Part shown: positions 62,739 to 64,000 of the stretch, piece by piece
How positions within the stretch are numbered: the stretch's first letter is position 1
How the letters are laid out: the number at the start of each line of letters is the position of its first letter
Source: Chitinivorax sp. PXF-14
GTDB taxonomy: Bacteria > Pseudomonadota > Gammaproteobacteria > Burkholderiales > SCOH01
Assembly: GCF_040812015.1 (NCBI RefSeq)
Contig: NZ_JBFNXJ010000001.1
Span: forward strand, 496,001-560,000
Length of the DNA: 64,000 nucleotides
Direction: 5' to 3'
Translations under genes and position numbers: made by a program
Notes under the pieces: generated by a model
The model's database searches: none
Seen by the model: only the letters and a program-made list of their open reading frames with translations
What the model was told of the DNA's origin: nothing

Positions 62739-64000
62739 ATGCAACCGAGCCTCACCCTGCCCGGCGGCGGGCTGCCGCCGCGTCCGCCGGCACCGCCCGG
62801 GCAATTCCTGATCGGCAACCTGCTGCCGTTCAAGCGCGACATGCTGGGCTTTCTGGCAAACACGCGCGCCGAGTTGGGCGATGTGTTTCGCGTCAGGCTA
62901 GGCAAACGCAGCCTGTTCATTTTCTCGCATCCCGATGTTGCCGAGCAGGTGCTGATCAAGGAGCGTGACAGCTTCGGCAAGCTGGCCGAGCTTGGCGGCG
63001 AGGTGCGCGGCCTGCCGCTGGTGCTGGGACGGGGTTTGGTGGTGAATTTCGGCGAGTCGTGGAAGCGCCAGCGGCAGATGATGCAGCCGATCTTCCACAA
63101 GACGCAGATCGCGCTGATGGCGACCGCCATGACCGATGCCGGCACGCGCCTGCTCGACCGCTGGCAGCAGCGCTATGCGCCCAGCGCGCAGATCGACGTG
63201 GCGCAGGAGATGATGCGCGTCACCGTCGATATCGTCAGCCAGACCATGTTCGGCTCCGACCTGCTCGATCGCACCGACGAGCTCGGCAAGTCGTTCACGG
63301 CGCTGCTGCGCTATGCCTTTGCCAGCTTCACCAACCCGCTGATGCCGCCGCCCCGCTGGCCCACGCCGGGCAACCGTCATTTCCGGCGCATGCTGGGGCA
63401 GCTCGACGAGATGATCTACGAGGTGGTCGACCGCCGCGTGCAGAGCAGGGTGCTGCATGGCGACCTGCTCGACATGCTGCTCGCCGCCAGGGACGACGCC
63501 AGTGGCGAGGGGATGCCGATCCGCCAGCTGCGCGACGAGATCGCCACGATCTTCGGCGCCGGGCACGAGACCACGGCCAACGCGCTGACCTGGGCCTTCT
63601 ACCTGCTGTCGCTACACCCCGACGCCGCTGCCCGGCTGCGTGCCGAGCTGGCGCAGGTGCTCGGCGGGCGCACGCCGGTATTCGACGATCTGGCCCGGCT
63701 CAGCTACACGCGGGCGGTGTTCGAGGAGTCGATGCGGCTCTATCCGCCCGCGCCGGTGCTGCCGCGTGCCGTGATGCGCGATACCACGGTCGGTGGCTAC
63801 CTGATGCGGCATGGCGACCGCACGATGACCAATGTCCACCTGATCCACCGCCATCCGGCGTACTGGGAGGCGCCCGAGCGCTTCGACCCGGCGCGCTTCC
63901 TGCCGCCGCAGAGCGACGTGGCGCGCCACCGCTGCGCCTACCTGCCATTCGGCGCCGGCCCGCGCGTGTGCATCGGCAACCATTTCGCGATGATGGAGGG
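62739..64000 (+). CDS. cytochrome P450 (runs off the window)
   Basis: 420 codons from ATG 62739, with CTGGAG upstream; the frame is open to the last base. A Pro-rich N-terminus (LPPRPPAPPGQFLIGNLLPF) without membrane anchor is followed by the WKRQRQMMQPIFHKTQ block (C-helix), the I-helix FGAGHETTANALTW, the K-helix EESMRLYPPAPVL (ExxR), the PERF segment (APERFDPARFLP) and the haem-binding loop FGAGPRVCIGNHFA with the Cys ligand. Only about the last 30-40 residues are missing. The substrate is not readable. The electron donor could be the Fe-S reductase at 48280-49440, but nothing in the sequence links them. Confidence 0.95.
   Translation, partial: MQPSLTLPGGGLPPRPPAPPGQFLIGNLLPFKRDMLGFLANTRAELGDVFRVRLGKRSLFIFSHPDVAEQVLIKERDSFGKLAELGGEVRGLPLVLGRGLVVNFGESWKRQRQMMQPIFHKTQIALMATAMTDAGTRLLDRWQQRYAPSAQIDVAQEMMRVTVDIVSQTMFGSDLLDRTDELGKSFTALLRYAFASFTNPLMPPPRWPTPGNRHFRRMLGQLDEMIYEVVDRRVQSRVLHGDLLDMLLAARDDASGEGMPIRQLRDEIATIFGAGHETTANALTWAFYLLSLHPDAAARLRAELAQVLGGRTPVFDDLARLSYTRAVFEESMRLYPPAPVLPRAVMRDTTVGGYLMRHGDRTMTNVHLIHRHPAYWEAPERFDPARFLPPQSDVARHRCAYLPFGAGPRVCIGNHFAMME

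Noticed and set aside
1-64000. CRISPR arrays, tRNA or rRNA genes, riboswitches
   Set aside because: I looked for evenly spaced repeats, cloverleaf-like segments and conserved riboswitch cores and found none; the only arrays are the short repeats at 31634 and 54638.
48280-64000. Linking the P450 at 62739 with the Fe-S reductase at 48280 as one system
   Set aside because: They are more than 13 kb apart, have no shared operator, and other genes lie between them; the link is only conceivable biochemically.

Overview
The window is a GC-rich chromosomal segment of a motile, aerobic, Gram-negative bacterium. The surE-pcm-nlpD-rpoS block, the flhA-flhF-flhG-fliA flagellar block, the ETF genes and an oxygen-independent-coproporphyrinogen-like hemW next to rdgB all fit a betaproteobacterium, probably in or near the Neisseriales (Chitinibacter/Chromobacterium relatives). 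That placement is inference from gene content and order; no rRNA or tRNA gene is present to confirm it.

Layout. 1-8709 (minus): the 5' part of ftsK, a PlsC-like acyltransferase, then a late flagellar operon read flhA-flhF-flhG-fliA-motC. 8882-12431 (plus): surE, pcm, nlpD and rpoS with ATGA overlaps, closed by a clear terminator. 12510-16406 (minus): moxR-DUF58-transglutaminase operon. 16578-19119: deacetylase, cysE, MaoC hydratase. 19478-23180 (plus): etfB, etfA and an acyl-CoA dehydrogenase, then a lipoprotein cytochrome c'. 23862-26716 (minus): PepSY protein, cytochrome b561, response regulator and sensor kinase, with a PmrA/QseB-type box upstream. 26980-29802: a group II intron lying directly behind the stop codon of the ETF-ubiquinone oxidoreductase gene (29803-31446) and in front of the terminator that presumably once followed it. 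31833-41757: cupin, 2-hydroxyacid dehydrogenase, SDR, DUF2189, FKBP, a chemoreceptor, purT plus a truncated globin, a diguanylate cyclase and an HExxH protein. 42080-48193: small periplasmic protein, MscS channel, rdgB-GNAT-hemW-ridA, zinc-ribbon-like protein and a large FAD protein. 48280-53410: a redox cluster (Fe-S flavin reductase, CrtI-like oxidoreductase, TetR, FAD monooxygenase-like protein) whose intergenic regions carry five copies of one 19-bp palindromic site. 53602-60640: degenerate GGDEF protein, AIM24-like protein, M48 peptidase, thioesterase, lipoprotein hydrolase, nitrobindin-like protein, LCAT-like acyltransferase. 60641-62738: an AT-richer island with a broken lysozyme-like toxin gene, an IS30 remnant and a convergent pseudogene. 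62739-64000: the start of a cytochrome P450 gene that runs off the window.

How it fits together. The ETF genes, the acyl-CoA dehydrogenase, the hydratase and ETF-QO form a fatty-acid/acyl-CoA electron route to ubiquinone; the same 13-nt operator core (CAAACGCTTGTTT) sits in front of both etfBA and etf-QO, which suggests one regulator for both sites. The most interesting signals are this split ETF regulon with its intron, the five-site TetR redox regulon, the decayed lysozyme/IS30 island, and an 81-nt nested inverted repeat at 41856-41936 that no gene explains.
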